Of a DNA stretch of 64,000 nucleotides, positions 27,254-36,584 are shown piece after piece. A program made the position numbers and the translations under genes. The stretch spans positions 251,501 to 315,500 of the forward strand of contig NZ_CP109787.1 in assembly GCF_025857195.1 (NCBI RefSeq). The letters run 5' to 3'. Each line of letters opens with the position of its first letter. Position 1 is the stretch's first letter. The notes beneath the pieces are model-generated. The model searched no databases. It was not told where the DNA came from and saw nothing but the letters and a program-made list of their open reading frames with translations. Origin of the DNA: Leisingera thetidis. Its GTDB lineage: Bacteria > Pseudomonadota > Alphaproteobacteria > Rhodobacterales > Rhodobacteraceae.

Positions 27254-28578
27254 TGGCGGATCTGTTCGGCAGCCCCGCCACGCCCGCGGGCAGCGATGCG
27301 CAGCCGTCCGGTGTCAACCGGCCGCTGGCCGACCGGCTGCGGCCGCAGTCGCTGGCCGAGGTGATCGGCCAGGCGCAGGTGCTGGGGCCGGAGGCGCCGC
27401 TGGGGGTGATGCTGGCCTCGGGGTCGCTGTCGTCGCTGATCTTCTGGGGGCCGCCGGGGGTGGGCAAGACCACCATCGCGCGGCTCTTGGCGCAGGAGAC
27501 CGACCTGCATTTCGTGCAGATCTCGGCAATCTTCACCGGCGTGCCGGAGCTGCGCAAAGTGTTCGAGGCCGCGAAGATCCGCCGCCAGAACGGCCAGGGA
27601 ACGCTGCTGTTCGTGGATGAGATCCACCGTTTCAACAAGGCCCAGCAGGACGGCTTCCTGCCGCATATGGAGGATGGCACCATCCTTCTGGTGGGGGCAA
27701 CGACCGAGAACCCCTCGTTCGAGCTCAATGCCGCTGTGCTGTCCCGCAGCCAGGTGCTGGTGCTGGAGCGGCTGTCGCTGGCGGATCTGGAGCGCCTCAC
27801 CCAGCGCGCCGAGAAGGAGCTGGGCCGCGCCCTGCCGCTCTCGGGCGATGCCCGCGACGCGCTGCATGAGATGGCCGACGGCGACGGCCGGGCGCTTTTG
27901 AACCTGATCGAGCAGGTTGCCGCCTGGAAGGTGGCAGCGCCCTTGGGGCGCGAGGCGCTGTCGGCGCGGCTGATGCGCCGGGCCGCCAAGTTCGACAAGT
28001 CCGGCGACGAGCATTACAACCTGATCTCCGCCCTGCACAAATCGATCCGCGGCTCCGACCCCGATGCAGCCCTTTACTGGCTGGCGCGGATGCTGGAGGG
28101 CGGCGAGGATCCCCGCTTCCTGGCCCGGCGGCTGACGATGATGTCGACCGAGGACATCGGCATGGCGGATCCGCAGGCCAATACCGTCTGCCTCAATGCC
28201 TGGCAGACCTATGAGCGGCTTGGCAGCCCGGAGGGCGAGCTGGCGCTGGCCAATGCCGCCGTCTACCTGGCGCTGGCGCCGAAATCCAACGCGGTCTATG
28301 TCGGCATCAAGGCGGCGCGCCGCCTGGCCAAGCAGACCGGCAGCGCGCCGCCGCCCAAGCATATCCTCAATGCGCCGACCAAGCTGATGTCGGAGCAGGG
28401 ATACGGCGACGGCTATGCCTATGACCACGACGCCGAAGACGGGTTCTCCGGCCAGAACTACTTCCCGGACGGGGTGAAGCGCCCGGTGCTGTACCAGCCG
28501 GTGGAGCGCGGGTTCGAGCGCGAACTGAAGCGGCGCACGGACTACTTCGCCAATCTGCGGCTGAAGCGGAACAAGTAA
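27253..28578 (+). CDS. rarA: replication-associated recombination protein A (AAA+ ATPase)
   Basis: Clamp-loader-like AAA+ ATPase acting at stalled replication forks (MgsA/RarA/WRNIP1 family), 441 residues. It has Walker A GPPGVGKTT (66-74), Walker B LLFVDEIHRFN (about 118-128), and sensor 1 GATTENPSFEL. The C-terminal tetramerisation region contains KFDKSGDEHYNLISALHKSIRGSD-type sequence. It begins in the stop codon of the protease gene and ends before a hairpin. Confidence 0.95.
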   Translation: MADLFGSPATPAGSDAQPSGVNRPLADRLRPQSLAEVIGQAQVLGPEAPLGVMLASGSLSSLIFWGPPGVGKTTIARLLAQETDLHFVQISAIFTGVPELRKVFEAAKIRRQNGQGTLLFVDEIHRFNKAQQDGFLPHMEDGTILLVGATTENPSFELNAAVLSRSQVLVLERLSLADLERLTQRAEKELGRALPLSGDARDALHEMADGDGRALLNLIEQVAAWKVAAPLGREALSARLMRRAAKFDKSGDEHYNLISALHKSIRGSDPDAALYWLARMLEGGEDPRFLARRLTMMSTEDIGMADPQANTVCLNAWQTYERLGSPEGELALANAAVYLALAPKSNAVYVGIKAARRLAKQTGSAPPPKHILNAPTKLMSEQGYGDGYAYDHDAEDGFSGQNYFPDGVKRPVLYQPVERGFERELKRRTDYFANLRLKRNK

Positions 28579-28579
28579 A

Positions 28580-28602
28580 GCGGCTTTGCGGGGCAAAGCC
28601 GC
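28580..28602 (+). terminator. hairpin after rarA
   Basis: A perfect 10-base-pair stem, GCGGCTTTGC/GCAAAGCCGC, with a GGG loop immediately after the rarA stop. There is no strong U-run; TATTTTC lies further on, beside a GCCTCCGGCGGGAGT motif that resembles part of the dispersed repeat family. Confidence 0.6.
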
Positions 28603-28634
28603 GGCCTCCGGCGGGAGTATTTTCGGGCAAAGAA

Positions 28635-28651
28635 GAAGGGGCGGGCCCCTT
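28635..28651 (-). terminator. terminator of the serine hydrolase gene
   Basis: On the - strand, AAGGGGC-CC-GCCCCTT is followed by CTTCTTTG. It overlaps the stop codon of the gene at 28650-29693. Confidence 0.55.
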
Positions 28652-29693
28652 ACTTCCGCGGCAGGTTCGGCAGGATGTGTTTGGTGAGAACCGCAACCGG
28701 CATCTGCCAGGCGTCCGGCTGGTTGTAGTTGCCGGCCTGGATCACCACAACCGTGCCGGTCATCTGGCTGATGGTCAGCCGCTGGCCTCCATTGCCAAAG
28801 CCCGCGGCCCAAACCGGCGGATTTCCCTCCGGTGCCAGCCACCACTGGTAGCCGTAGCGCAGATCCCCGGTATCGGCGTGCGGGGTCAAGCTCTGCTCCA
28901 GCCATCCGGCCGGGACGATCTGTTTGCCGCCGGACCTGCCGCCATTGGCAATCATTTCTCCGATCCGGGCCAGGCCCCGGGCCGTCAGCCGCAGGCCGGA
29001 GGCGGCGGCCGGCCTGCCGTCCAGCCCGTTTGCCCAATCCATCCGTTCGATACCCAGAGGGGCGAACAGGTTTTCCCTTGCAAAATCATCCAGCGCCATG
29101 CCGCTGCCGCGGGTGATCAGCTCCGCCAGCAGCGTGGTGGCGCCGCCGGAATAGACCCAATGCTCCCCCGGGGCCGTGACGAGCGGGCGCGACAGCACGT
29201 AGCGGATCCGGTCGCCGGAGCGTTCCATCGCGATCTCGGAATTGCGGGGGTCGCTGTAGGGCAGGCTCTCGTCCCATTGCAGGCCCAGCTGCATGGTCAG
29301 CGCATCCTCTACCGTGATGGCCTCCCGCTCCGGTGTGGCGAGATCCGCATGTTCCGGGAACTGCGCCAGCAAGGGGGCGCTGGGCGGCGGCACCAGCCCC
29401 TGGGCCAGTGCGATGCCGTAGAGCAGGCTGACAATGCTCTTGCTGACCGAGCGCAGGTCGTGCAGTTCGCCAGGGCCGAACCGGCGGCTGCCCAGGGGGC
29501 TGCCCCAGCGCTCATCCTCACCGGCGAAATAGATCTCCGCCAGGATTTCGTTCTGCCGCTGCACCAGCACCCCGTGCAGGCCGGGCAGGTCTCCGGCGTC
29601 AACGGACGTTTGCAGCGAGTCTTCGATCTCTCCGCCGGCGGCGGCGGTTGCGGTCATGGCGGCGGTCAGGGCGAGCGGGCGCAGCAGGGTCAT
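28650..29693 (-). CDS. beta-lactamase-fold serine hydrolase (class C/esterase type)
   Basis: Periplasmic serine hydrolase of the beta-lactamase/penicillin-binding family, 347 residues. Start ATG 29693 has AGAGGA upstream, and residues 1-20 form a signal peptide. The nucleophile motif SxxK is Ser82-Val-Ser-Lys85 in LRSVSKSIVSLLYG. The second motif is Tyr181-Ser-Gly where true beta-lactamases have Tyr-x-Asn. This fits the 6-aminohexanoate hydrolase/esterase-like branch rather than a resistance enzyme; the substrate is unknown. It is a single gene convergent with rarA and divergent from crcB. Confidence 0.85.
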   Translation of the reverse strand: MTLLRPLALTAAMTATAAAGGEIEDSLQTSVDAGDLPGLHGVLVQRQNEILAEIYFAGEDERWGSPLGSRRFGPGELHDLRSVSKSIVSLLYGIALAQGLVPPPSAPLLAQFPEHADLATPEREAITVEDALTMQLGLQWDESLPYSDPRNSEIAMERSGDRIRYVLSRPLVTAPGEHWVYSGGATTLLAELITRGSGMALDDFARENLFAPLGIERMDWANGLDGRPAAASGLRLTARGLARIGEMIANGGRSGGKQIVPAGWLEQSLTPHADTGDLRYGYQWWLAPEGNPPVWAAGFGNGGQRLTISQMTGTVVVIQAGNYNQPDAWQMPVAVLTKHILPNLPRK

Positions 29694-29811
29694 CGTGCAA
29701 TCCTCTTTGAACATGCCTTTGCCGCATCAGTGGGGCAGCGGGCGCAGCGTTGCAAGCACCGCAATACGGGGAAAACTTGACATCCCGGCGCACCCGCGCG
29801 ACAGGACGGGG

Positions 29812-30192
29812 ATGATGACTTCGGTTTCCATGGTTGCCCTGGGCGGCGCTGCCGGGGCGGTGTGCCGCTATCTGGCCGGGCTGGGGGTGATCCGGCTCTT
29901 GGGCCATCACGATTTCCCGGTGGCGGTGATCACTGTCAATGTGATCGGCTCCTTCCTGATGGGGATGTTTGTGGTGGCCGCCGCGATGCGCGGGCTGACC
30001 CATCTGAGCCCCTTGGTGATGACCGGGCTGCTGGGCGGGTTCACCACCTTCTCGGCGTTCTCGCTGGAGACCGCCAACCTGATCGAGCGCGGCGCCTTCG
30101 GGCAGGCGGCGCTTTACGTTTGTTTGTCCGTGGGCCTGTCGGTCGGCGGCTTGTTTCTCGGCCTGATGGCCGCAAGGGGAGTGTTCGCATGA
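29812..30192 (+). CDS. crcB: fluoride ion channel CrcB/Fluc
   Basis: Small inner-membrane fluoride exporter acting as a dual-topology dimer, 126 residues with four hydrophobic helices. The conserved pore Asn43 (ITVNVIGSF) and the TGLLGGFTTFSAFSLE block (71-86) are present. ATG 29812 or 29815 is possible. No fluoride riboswitch was found upstream. TTGACA at 29777 is a possible -35 box without a good -10. Its end overlaps rluC by 4 bases. Confidence 0.93.
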   Translation: MMTSVSMVALGGAAGAVCRYLAGLGVIRLLGHHDFPVAVITVNVIGSFLMGMFVVAAAMRGLTHLSPLVMTGLLGGFTTFSAFSLETANLIERGAFGQAALYVCLSVGLSVGGLFLGLMAARGVFA

Positions 30193-31235
30193 GCGGCGTT
30201 CAGATGATTACCGTCAGCGAAGACGACGGCGGCCAGCGCATCGACCGCTGGCTGCGGCGGCTGTTTCCGCATGTGAGCCAGGGCCGCATCGAGAAGATGT
30301 GCCGCAAGGGCGAGCTGCGGCTGGACGGCGGCCGGGTCAAGGCCAGCAGCCGCGTCGAGGCCGGGCAGGTGGTGCGGGTGCCGCCGCTGGCGGACAGCGA
30401 CCTGAAACCGGCCGAGCCGCGCGCGATGCGGATTTCGGATGCGGATGCCAAGATGATCCAGGCTTGCGTGATCTACCGCGACGACGACGTGATCGTGCTG
30501 AACAAGCCCGCCGGGCTGGCGGTGCAGGGCGGCTCCGGCACCACCAAACATGTGGACGGTCTGGCCGAGGCGCTGAAGTTCGGGCTGGAGGAAAAGCCCA
30601 AGCTGGTGCACCGGATCGACAAGGACACCTCGGGCGTGCTGGTGCTGGCGCGCAACCGCAAGGCGGCGCAGGGGCTGACCGCCGCGTTCCGCCACAAGAA
30701 CACGCGCAAGATCTATTGGGCGCTGGTCGCCGGCGTGCCGACGCCCTACCTCGGCGAGATCAAGAACGGGCTGGTGAAGGCGCCGGGCCACGGCAAGAGC
30801 GGCGAGGGCGAGAAGATGATCAACGTGCATCCGCACGACATCGACGACACGCCGGGCGCCAAGCGGGCGCATACGCTTTATGCCACGCTGTACCGGGTGG
30901 CCTCCCGTGCCGCCTGGGTGGCGATGGAGCCGATTACCGGCCGCACCCACCAGCTGCGGGCGCATATGTCCGGCATGGGCCACCCGATTGCGGGCGACGG
31001 CAAATACGGCGGCTCCGGCCAGGAGAACCTGGGCGACGGCTGGGGCGCGCAGTTCGGCGGGGTGATCTCGAAAAAACTGCACCTGCACGCGCGCCGGATG
31101 GTGTTCGAGCATCCGGTGACCCGGAAAGACATCTCGGTGGTGGCGCCGCTGCCGGAGCACATGAAGGACAGCTGGGACACCTTCGGCTGGACCGAGGATC
31201 TGGCTGCCGATGACCCGTTCGAGGACCTGAAGTGA
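30189..31235 (+). CDS. rluC: 23S rRNA pseudouridine synthase, RluC type
   Basis: Makes pseudouridines in 23S rRNA. It has 348 residues. An N-terminal S4 RNA-binding domain (about 15-75) is followed by the RluA-family catalytic domain with Asp144 in HRIDKDTSGVLVLARN, and ITGRTHQLRAHMSGMGHPI near the C-terminus. ATG 30189 overlaps the crcB stop (ATGA), and its own stop overlaps the next GTG start by 4 bases. The exact target sites are assigned by family resemblance only. Confidence 0.92.
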   Translation: MSGVQMITVSEDDGGQRIDRWLRRLFPHVSQGRIEKMCRKGELRLDGGRVKASSRVEAGQVVRVPPLADSDLKPAEPRAMRISDADAKMIQACVIYRDDDVIVLNKPAGLAVQGGSGTTKHVDGLAEALKFGLEEKPKLVHRIDKDTSGVLVLARNRKAAQGLTAAFRHKNTRKIYWALVAGVPTPYLGEIKNGLVKAPGHGKSGEGEKMINVHPHDIDDTPGAKRAHTLYATLYRVASRAAWVAMEPITGRTHQLRAHMSGMGHPIAGDGKYGGSGQENLGDGWGAQFGGVISKKLHLHARRMVFEHPVTRKDISVVAPLPEHMKDSWDTFGWTEDLAADDPFEDLK

Positions 31236-31900
31236 GCAAACCGCTGCGGCTGATCCTGTTTGATGTGGACGGCACCCTGGCCGACAGCCAGGGCGCGATC
31301 ACCGGCGCCATGGCGGAGGCGTTCCAGGGGGCCGGCCTGCCGGTGCCGCCGCGGGACGCGGTCCTGTCGATCGTCGGCCTGTCGCTGCCGCTGGCGATGG
31401 CCGAGCTGGCGCCGGATCAGGATGCGGCCACGCTGGAGGCGCTGGTGGAGGGCTACAAGTCTTCCTACATGGCCTCCCGCCAGGCGGCGGGGGCGGCGCA
31501 TTCGCCGCTCTATCCCGGTGCCCGCGAGGCGCTGGCCGAGCTGAACGCGGTGCCGGAGTACCTGCTGGGCGTGGCCACCGGCAAATCGCAGCGCGGCATG
31601 GACGCCCTGATCGCGGCGCACGGGCTGGAGTGCTTTGTGACCCGGCAGGTGGCCGATCACCACCCCTCGAAGCCGCATCCGTCGATGGTGCTGGCGGCGA
31701 TGGCGGAGACCGGGGTGGAGCGGGACAGCACCGTGATGATCGGCGACACGCGGTACGATATTGAGATGGGGCGCGCAGCGGGGGTTACCACCATTGCGGT
31801 GCCCTGGGGCTACCATGCGGCAGAGACATTGGGCGCCGACTACCTGATCCGCGGTTTCGCGGAGCTGCGCCCGCTGCTGGCAGAGATCTGGAAAGGGTAA
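31232..31900 (+). CDS. HAD-family phosphatase
   Basis: Haloacid dehalogenase-type hydrolase, 222 residues, resembling phosphoglycolate phosphatase-like proteins. Motif I is FDVDGT with nucleophile Asp11 and acid/base Asp13. Motif II is VATGKS, and motif IV is MIGDTRYDIEMGRAAG. Translation starts at GTG 31232, overlapping rluC by 4 bases. Substrate unproven; it is a stable member of the crcB-rluC-HAD-ATP12 operon. Confidence 0.9.
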   Translation: MSKPLRLILFDVDGTLADSQGAITGAMAEAFQGAGLPVPPRDAVLSIVGLSLPLAMAELAPDQDAATLEALVEGYKSSYMASRQAAGAAHSPLYPGAREALAELNAVPEYLLGVATGKSQRGMDALIAAHGLECFVTRQVADHHPSKPHPSMVLAAMAETGVERDSTVMIGDTRYDIEMGRAAGVTTIAVPWGYHAAETLGADYLIRGFAELRPLLAEIWKG

Positions 31901-31903
31901 GAG

Positions 31904-32608
31904 ATGAGCGGCTGGGCACAGAAGCGGTTCTGGAAACAGGTTTCGGTTGCGGAAACCGACGGCGGGTTTGCGGTGGAACTGGACGGGCGCCGGGTCAAGA
32001 CGCCGGCCAAGGCGCCGCTGGTGGTGCCGACCCGGGAGATGGGCGAGGCCATTGCCGCGGAGTGGGCGGCGCAGACCGAATCAGTTGACCCATTGTCGAT
32101 GCCCTGCACCCGGTCCGCCAACGCCGCAATTGACAAGGTGACACATCAGCACAGGGAAGTGGCCGCCATGCTGGCCGAATACGGCGATTCCGACCTGCTG
32201 TGCTACCGCGCCGCCGCACCCGCCGAGCTGACGTTGCGTCAGGCGCAGGAATGGGACCCGGTTCTGGACTGGGCCGCGGAGGCGCTGGGCGCGCGGCTGC
32301 AGCTGCGCGAGGGTGTTCTGCACCAGCCCCAGCACACCGCGGCGCTGGCGGTTCTGGCGGAAAGGGTGCATGCGCTGACCCCGTTCCAGCTGGCGGCGTT
32401 CCATGATTTGGTAGGGATTTCCGGCTCTTTGATCCTTGGCTTTGCCGCGGCGCAGGGCTGGCGGAGCGCTGACGCGATCTGGCAGCTGTCGCGGCTGGAC
32501 GAGCGCTGGCAGGAAGAGCAGTGGGGCGTCGACGAAGAGGCCCAGGCCGCGGCCGCAGTCAAACGGCAGGAGTTTCTGCACGCCAAGCGATTCTTCGATT
32601 TCTCCTGA
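31904..32608 (+). CDS. ATP12-family F1-ATPase assembly chaperone
   Basis: Chaperone that binds the F1 alpha subunit during ATP synthase assembly (Atp12 family), 234 residues. It shows WKQVSVAETDGGFAVELDGR near the start, the EWAAQTESVDPLSMPCTRSAN block and YGDSDLLCYRA. It lies 3 bases after the HAD gene and ends the four-gene operon. Confidence 0.9.
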   Translation: MSGWAQKRFWKQVSVAETDGGFAVELDGRRVKTPAKAPLVVPTREMGEAIAAEWAAQTESVDPLSMPCTRSANAAIDKVTHQHREVAAMLAEYGDSDLLCYRAAAPAELTLRQAQEWDPVLDWAAEALGARLQLREGVLHQPQHTAALAVLAERVHALTPFQLAAFHDLVGISGSLILGFAAAQGWRSADAIWQLSRLDERWQEEQWGVDEEAQAAAAVKRQEFLHAKRFFDFS

Positions 32609-32745
32609 GACTTCAAAAAATTACCTTTTCAGGCCCTGGATTGGCAGAAAATTATACGGCGGAATAATTCGTGCGCATGCCGCGCATCGAAATTCCTGAT
32701 CCCGCACTTGACGTTTGCTGATGAATGCGCCCACACTTGGTTGCG

Positions 32746-32766
32746 AAAAAGGGCTAAACCCTTTTT
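32746..32766 (+). promoter_or_regulatory. hairpin in the bztA upstream region
   Basis: AAAAAGGG-CTAAA-CCCTTTTT, a perfect 8-base-pair A+T-flanked stem with a T-run on either strand, lies 74 bases before bztA. It may be the terminator of the preceding operon or a leader attenuator. TTGACG (32708) upstream lacks a clear -10. Confidence 0.5.
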
Positions 32767-32839
32767 CAGTCTCATTTCCGGCGGGGGATCGCCGGGTAAT
32801 AAGAACCGCCGAATGGCGGGCTATCAGGAAGAGGTAAAA

Positions 32840-33856
32840 ATGAAAAAAACCGTACTTTTGGGCGCAATGGCCTTTGCCGGTCTTGCGGCTGGCGCAGCAT
32901 CTGCGGCCACTCTGGACGACGTGAAGGCGCGCGGCAAGCTGAACTGCGGCGTCACCGTCGGCCTGGTCGGCTTTGCGGCTCCGAATGCAAACGGGGAATG
33001 GGAAGGTTTTGACGTGGCGCTGTGCCGGGCTGTGGCTGCAGCTGTGCTGGGCGACTCGACCGCCGTGGAATTCGTGCCGACCACCGGCAAGACCCGCTTC
33101 ACCGCGCTGGCCTCGGGCGAGATCGACATGCTGGCCCGCAACACCACCTGGACCTTCAGCCGCGATGTCGACCTGAAGTTCGAATTCGTCGGCGTCAACT
33201 ATTACGACGGCCAGGGCTTCATGGTGCCGAAGGAGCTGGGCGTGTCCTCGGCCAAGGAACTGGACGGCGCCACCGTCTGCATCCAGACCGGCACCACCAC
33301 CGAGCTGAACCTGGCGGACTTCTTCCGCTCCAACAACATCTCCTACGAGCCGGTCCCGATCGAGACCAACGCCGAAGCGCAGCAGCAGTATCTGGCGGGC
33401 GCCTGTGACGTCTACACCACCGACGCCTCCGGCCTGGCCGCGACCCGCGCCACCTTCGACGATCCGGCGAACCACGTGATCCTGCCCGAAATCATCTCGA
33501 AAGAGCCGCTCGGCCCGCTGGTCCGCCACGGCGACCACGAATGGGGCGATGTGGTCCGCTGGACCCTGAACGCGCTGGTCGCGGCGGAAGAGCTGGGCAT
33601 CACCTCGGCCAACCTGAGCGAAATGGCCGCCGGCACCGACAACCCGGAAATCAACCGCCTGCTGGGCAGCGAAGGCACCCTGGGCGAGATGCTGGGCCTG
33701 GATGCCGCCTGGGCACAGAACGCGATTGCCGCACAGGGCAACTACGGCGAGATCTTTGCCAAGAACATCGGTGAAGACACGCCGGTCGGCCTGGCCCGCG
33801 GCCTGAACGCACAGTGGACCGAAGGCGGCCTGCTGTACTCGCCGCCGTTCCGCTAA
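32840..33856 (+). CDS. bztA: polar amino acid ABC transporter, binding protein
   Basis: Periplasmic receptor for glutamate, glutamine, aspartate or asparagine, BztA/AapJ type. It has 338 residues with a signal peptide (1-22, ending ASA). ATG 32840 follows GGAAGAGG; a longer frame upstream would extend into the leader. Family blocks are GKLNCGVTVGLVGFA, GFDVALCRAVAAAVLG, IDMLARNTTWTFSRD and VCIQTGTTTELNLADFFR. It is the first gene of bztABCD, and a hairpin after it may favour its higher expression. Confidence 0.95.
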   Translation: MKKTVLLGAMAFAGLAAGAASAATLDDVKARGKLNCGVTVGLVGFAAPNANGEWEGFDVALCRAVAAAVLGDSTAVEFVPTTGKTRFTALASGEIDMLARNTTWTFSRDVDLKFEFVGVNYYDGQGFMVPKELGVSSAKELDGATVCIQTGTTTELNLADFFRSNNISYEPVPIETNAEAQQQYLAGACDVYTTDASGLAATRATFDDPANHVILPEIISKEPLGPLVRHGDHEWGDVVRWTLNALVAAEELGITSANLSEMAAGTDNPEINRLLGSEGTLGEMLGLDAAWAQNAIAAQGNYGEIFAKNIGEDTPVGLARGLNAQWTEGGLLYSPPFR

Positions 33857-33871
33857 TCACACCACCGGGAG

Positions 33872-33898
33872 GGGCGCAGGACATTCCTGCGCCCTTTT
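33872..33898 (+). terminator. hairpin between bztA and bztB
   Basis: GGGCGCAGG-ACATT-CCTGCGCCC followed by TTTT. A partial terminator here would give excess binding protein over membrane components, a common design; the gap to bztB is 126 bases. Confidence 0.6.
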
Positions 33899-33982
33899 CC
33901 TATCTGAAAAAAAGCTCCGGCGCGCTGCGGAGCGGGGCCAACCCCGCCAGGACAGATACCCGGAGCCAGGGGATCACAATAT

Positions 33983-35251
33983 ATGTCAACGCTTACTGAC
34001 CCTCCGAAGGAGCAGTTCCGGCTGTCTATGCTCCTTTACGATACCCGCTACCGGTCGGCGACCATCCAGGTCATCGCCATGTTCGGGTTCATGCTTCTGG
34101 CCGCCTGGCTGATCAACAACACGCTGAGCAACCTGGCCGCGCAGGACAAGGCCTTCGACTTCGGGTTCTTCACCGAGTCCGCGGGCTATGACATCAACCA
34201 GCGGCTGCTGGACTATACCTCGCGCGACAGCCATCTGCGGGCGGCGCTGATGGGGCTGCTGAACACGCTGGTGGTGGCCGTCCTGGGCTGCATCACCGCC
34301 ACCATCCTGGGGGTGGTGATCGGCGTGCTGCGGCTGTCGTCGAACTGGCTGATCGCCCGGCTGATGACAATCTATGTCGAGATGTTCCGCAACGTGCCGG
34401 TGCTCCTGTGGATCGTCTTCGTGATGGCCATTCTGATCGAAACCCTGCCGGCCCCGCGGGCGTTCCGGGGCGAAAACCCCGAAGCCACGATGAGCCTGGC
34501 CGACAGCGTCGCCGTCACCAACCGCGGCGTCTATATCCCCGAGCCGCTGTTCACGCGGTCGCTGGGCGATGTCCACCTGTTCGGCACTTCCTCGCTGCGC
34601 TTTGACGTCAGCCTGGACCTGATGGTCATTCTGGCGGTGCTGGGGCTCAGCCTGTGGGGCGCCCACCGGGTCACCCTGCGGGCCAACCGCATTCAGGAGG
34701 CCACCGGCGAACGCCCGAGGACCTGGCATACCCGCACCGGCATCATCGTGGTGCCGACGCTGCTGGTGCTGACCGCTCTGGGGTTCCACCTCGGCTACCC
34801 CGAGCTGAAGGGCTTCAACTTCCAGGGCGGCACCCATCTGCGCAACTCGCTGATCGCGCTGTGGCTGGCGCTGTCGCTGTACACCGCCGCCTTCATCGCC
34901 GAGATCGTGCGGGCCGGCATCATGGCCATTTCCAAGGGCCAGACCGAGGCCGCCGCCGCACTGGGGCTGCGCTCCAACCGGATCATGCGCCTGGTCGTGC
35001 TGCCGCAGGCGCTGCGGGTGATCATCCCGCCGCTGATCTCCAACTATCTGAACCTGACCAAGAACTCGTCGCTGGCGATTGCCGTGGGCTACATGGACAT
35101 CACCGGCACCCTGGGCGGCATCACCATGAACCAGACCGGCCGCGAGCTGGAATGCGTTCTGCTCTTGATGCTGGTGTATCTGGCCATCTCGCTGTCCATT
35201 TCGGCGGTGATGAACTGGTACAACGAAGCCGTGAAGCTGAAGGAGCGCTGA
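33983..35251 (+). CDS. bztB: polar amino acid ABC transporter permease BztB
   Basis: Inner-membrane permease subunit, 422 residues, the large BztB/AapQ form with extra N-terminal helices and an inserted segment. The permease signature EAAAALGLRSNRIMRLVVLPQALR lies near residue 315, and LIALWLALSLYTAAFIAEIVRAG precedes it. It pairs with BztC, which starts 1 base after its stop. Substrate assignment rests on the operon and family. Confidence 0.94.
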   Translation: MSTLTDPPKEQFRLSMLLYDTRYRSATIQVIAMFGFMLLAAWLINNTLSNLAAQDKAFDFGFFTESAGYDINQRLLDYTSRDSHLRAALMGLLNTLVVAVLGCITATILGVVIGVLRLSSNWLIARLMTIYVEMFRNVPVLLWIVFVMAILIETLPAPRAFRGENPEATMSLADSVAVTNRGVYIPEPLFTRSLGDVHLFGTSSLRFDVSLDLMVILAVLGLSLWGAHRVTLRANRIQEATGERPRTWHTRTGIIVVPTLLVLTALGFHLGYPELKGFNFQGGTHLRNSLIALWLALSLYTAAFIAEIVRAGIMAISKGQTEAAAALGLRSNRIMRLVVLPQALRVIIPPLISNYLNLTKNSSLAIAVGYMDITGTLGGITMNQTGRELECVLLLMLVYLAISLSISAVMNWYNEAVKLKER

Positions 35252-35252
35252 G

Positions 35253-36572
35253 ATGAGCGGTACCCATTCCCATACCGTCGCCTTTGTCCGCGACACCATG
35301 CTTCCGCAGCAGGAGCCGCCTGCCTCTGAAGTCGGTGCCATCGGCTGGGCCCGGCACAACCTGTTCTCCAACTGGTTCAACGCGATCCTGACCCTTGCCT
35401 CGCTGGCCGCGATTTACTTTGTGCTGGCGGCGGTGATCCCGTGGATCCTGTCGCCGACCTGGGACGGCACCTCGCTGTCCAACTGCCGCGAAACGCTGGC
35501 TGCGGCGGGCCATGGCGATGCCCATGGCGCCTGCTGGGGGGTGATCAAGGAACGCTGGCTGCAGCTGATCTTCGGCTTTTATCCGAGCCATCTGTACTGG
35601 CGCCCGATTGCCGCCTTTGTGCTGCTGGGCGTGGCGCTGGCGCCGGTGCTGTTCTCGGACAAGGTGCCGTCGAAGCTCCTGATCTTCTCGGTGCTCTACC
35701 CGTTCATCTTCCCCTGGCTGTTGTGGGGCGGCACCATCTGGCTGCCGATCGCCGCGCTGGCGGGGTTTGTGATCGGCGGGGTGCTGTTCAAGCTGCTGGC
35801 GGAGCAGGTGAGCACGCTGGTTGGCATCATCGTGGCGGTTGCGGCCGCCGTTGTCTGGTGGCTGTTTCTGGCCGCTCCGGTGGCCGCGGCGCTGGATGCG
35901 ATCCTGCCCATCGGCATCGAGGCGGTGGAAAGCCGCAAGTTCGGCGGCTTCATGCTGTCGGTGACCATCGGCGTGGTGGCGATTGCCTGCTCGCTGCCGA
36001 TCGGCATCGTGCTGGCGCTGGGCCGCCAGTCGGACCTGATGATCGTCAAATACATCTGCGTCGGCTTCATCGAGTTCATCCGCGGGGTGCCGCTGATCAC
36101 CCTGCTGTTCGTGGCCTCGACCCTGCTGAACATCTTCATGCCGCCCGGCACCAACTTCGACATCATCCTGCGGGTGCTGATCATGGTGACGCTGTTTGCC
36201 GCGGCCTATATGGCCGAAGTGGTCCGCGGCGGCCTGGCAGCCTTGCCCCGCGGCCAGTATGAGGGCGCCGATTCGCTCGGCCTCGACTACTGGCAGGCGC
36301 AGCGGCTGATCATCATGCCGCAGGCGCTGAAGATCTCGATCCCCGGCATCGTCTCGACCTTCATCGGGGTGTTCAAGGACACCACGCTGGTCTCGATCAT
36401 CGGGCTTCTCGATCCGCTGGGCCTCTCCAACGCCATCCGCGCGGACGCCAATTGGAACGGCATTGTCTGGGAACTCTACGGCTTCATCGCCCTGATGTTC
36501 TTCGTCTTCTGCTTCTCCATGTCCCGCTACTCCATGTACCTGGAGCGCAAGCTTCAGACTGGCCACCGTTAA
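35253..36572 (+). CDS. bztC: polar amino acid ABC transporter permease BztC
   Basis: Second permease, 439 residues, the AapM/BztC type with a long N-terminal region carrying several hydrophobic segments. The permease signature is EGADSLGLDYWQAQRLIIMPQALKI (about 338-362), with FIEFIRGVPLITLLFVAS upstream. It lies 1 base after bztB and 12 before bztD. Confidence 0.94.
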   Translation: MSGTHSHTVAFVRDTMLPQQEPPASEVGAIGWARHNLFSNWFNAILTLASLAAIYFVLAAVIPWILSPTWDGTSLSNCRETLAAAGHGDAHGACWGVIKERWLQLIFGFYPSHLYWRPIAAFVLLGVALAPVLFSDKVPSKLLIFSVLYPFIFPWLLWGGTIWLPIAALAGFVIGGVLFKLLAEQVSTLVGIIVAVAAAVVWWLFLAAPVAAALDAILPIGIEAVESRKFGGFMLSVTIGVVAIACSLPIGIVLALGRQSDLMIVKYICVGFIEFIRGVPLITLLFVASTLLNIFMPPGTNFDIILRVLIMVTLFAAAYMAEVVRGGLAALPRGQYEGADSLGLDYWQAQRLIIMPQALKISIPGIVSTFIGVFKDTTLVSIIGLLDPLGLSNAIRADANWNGIVWELYGFIALMFFVFCFSMSRYSMYLERKLQTGHR

Positions 36573-36584
36573 GGAGTTCAACAT

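Noticed and set aside
29700..29811. Fluoride riboswitch before crcB
   Set aside because: Looked for because crcB genes often carry one, but the conserved core and pseudoknot pattern were not visible.
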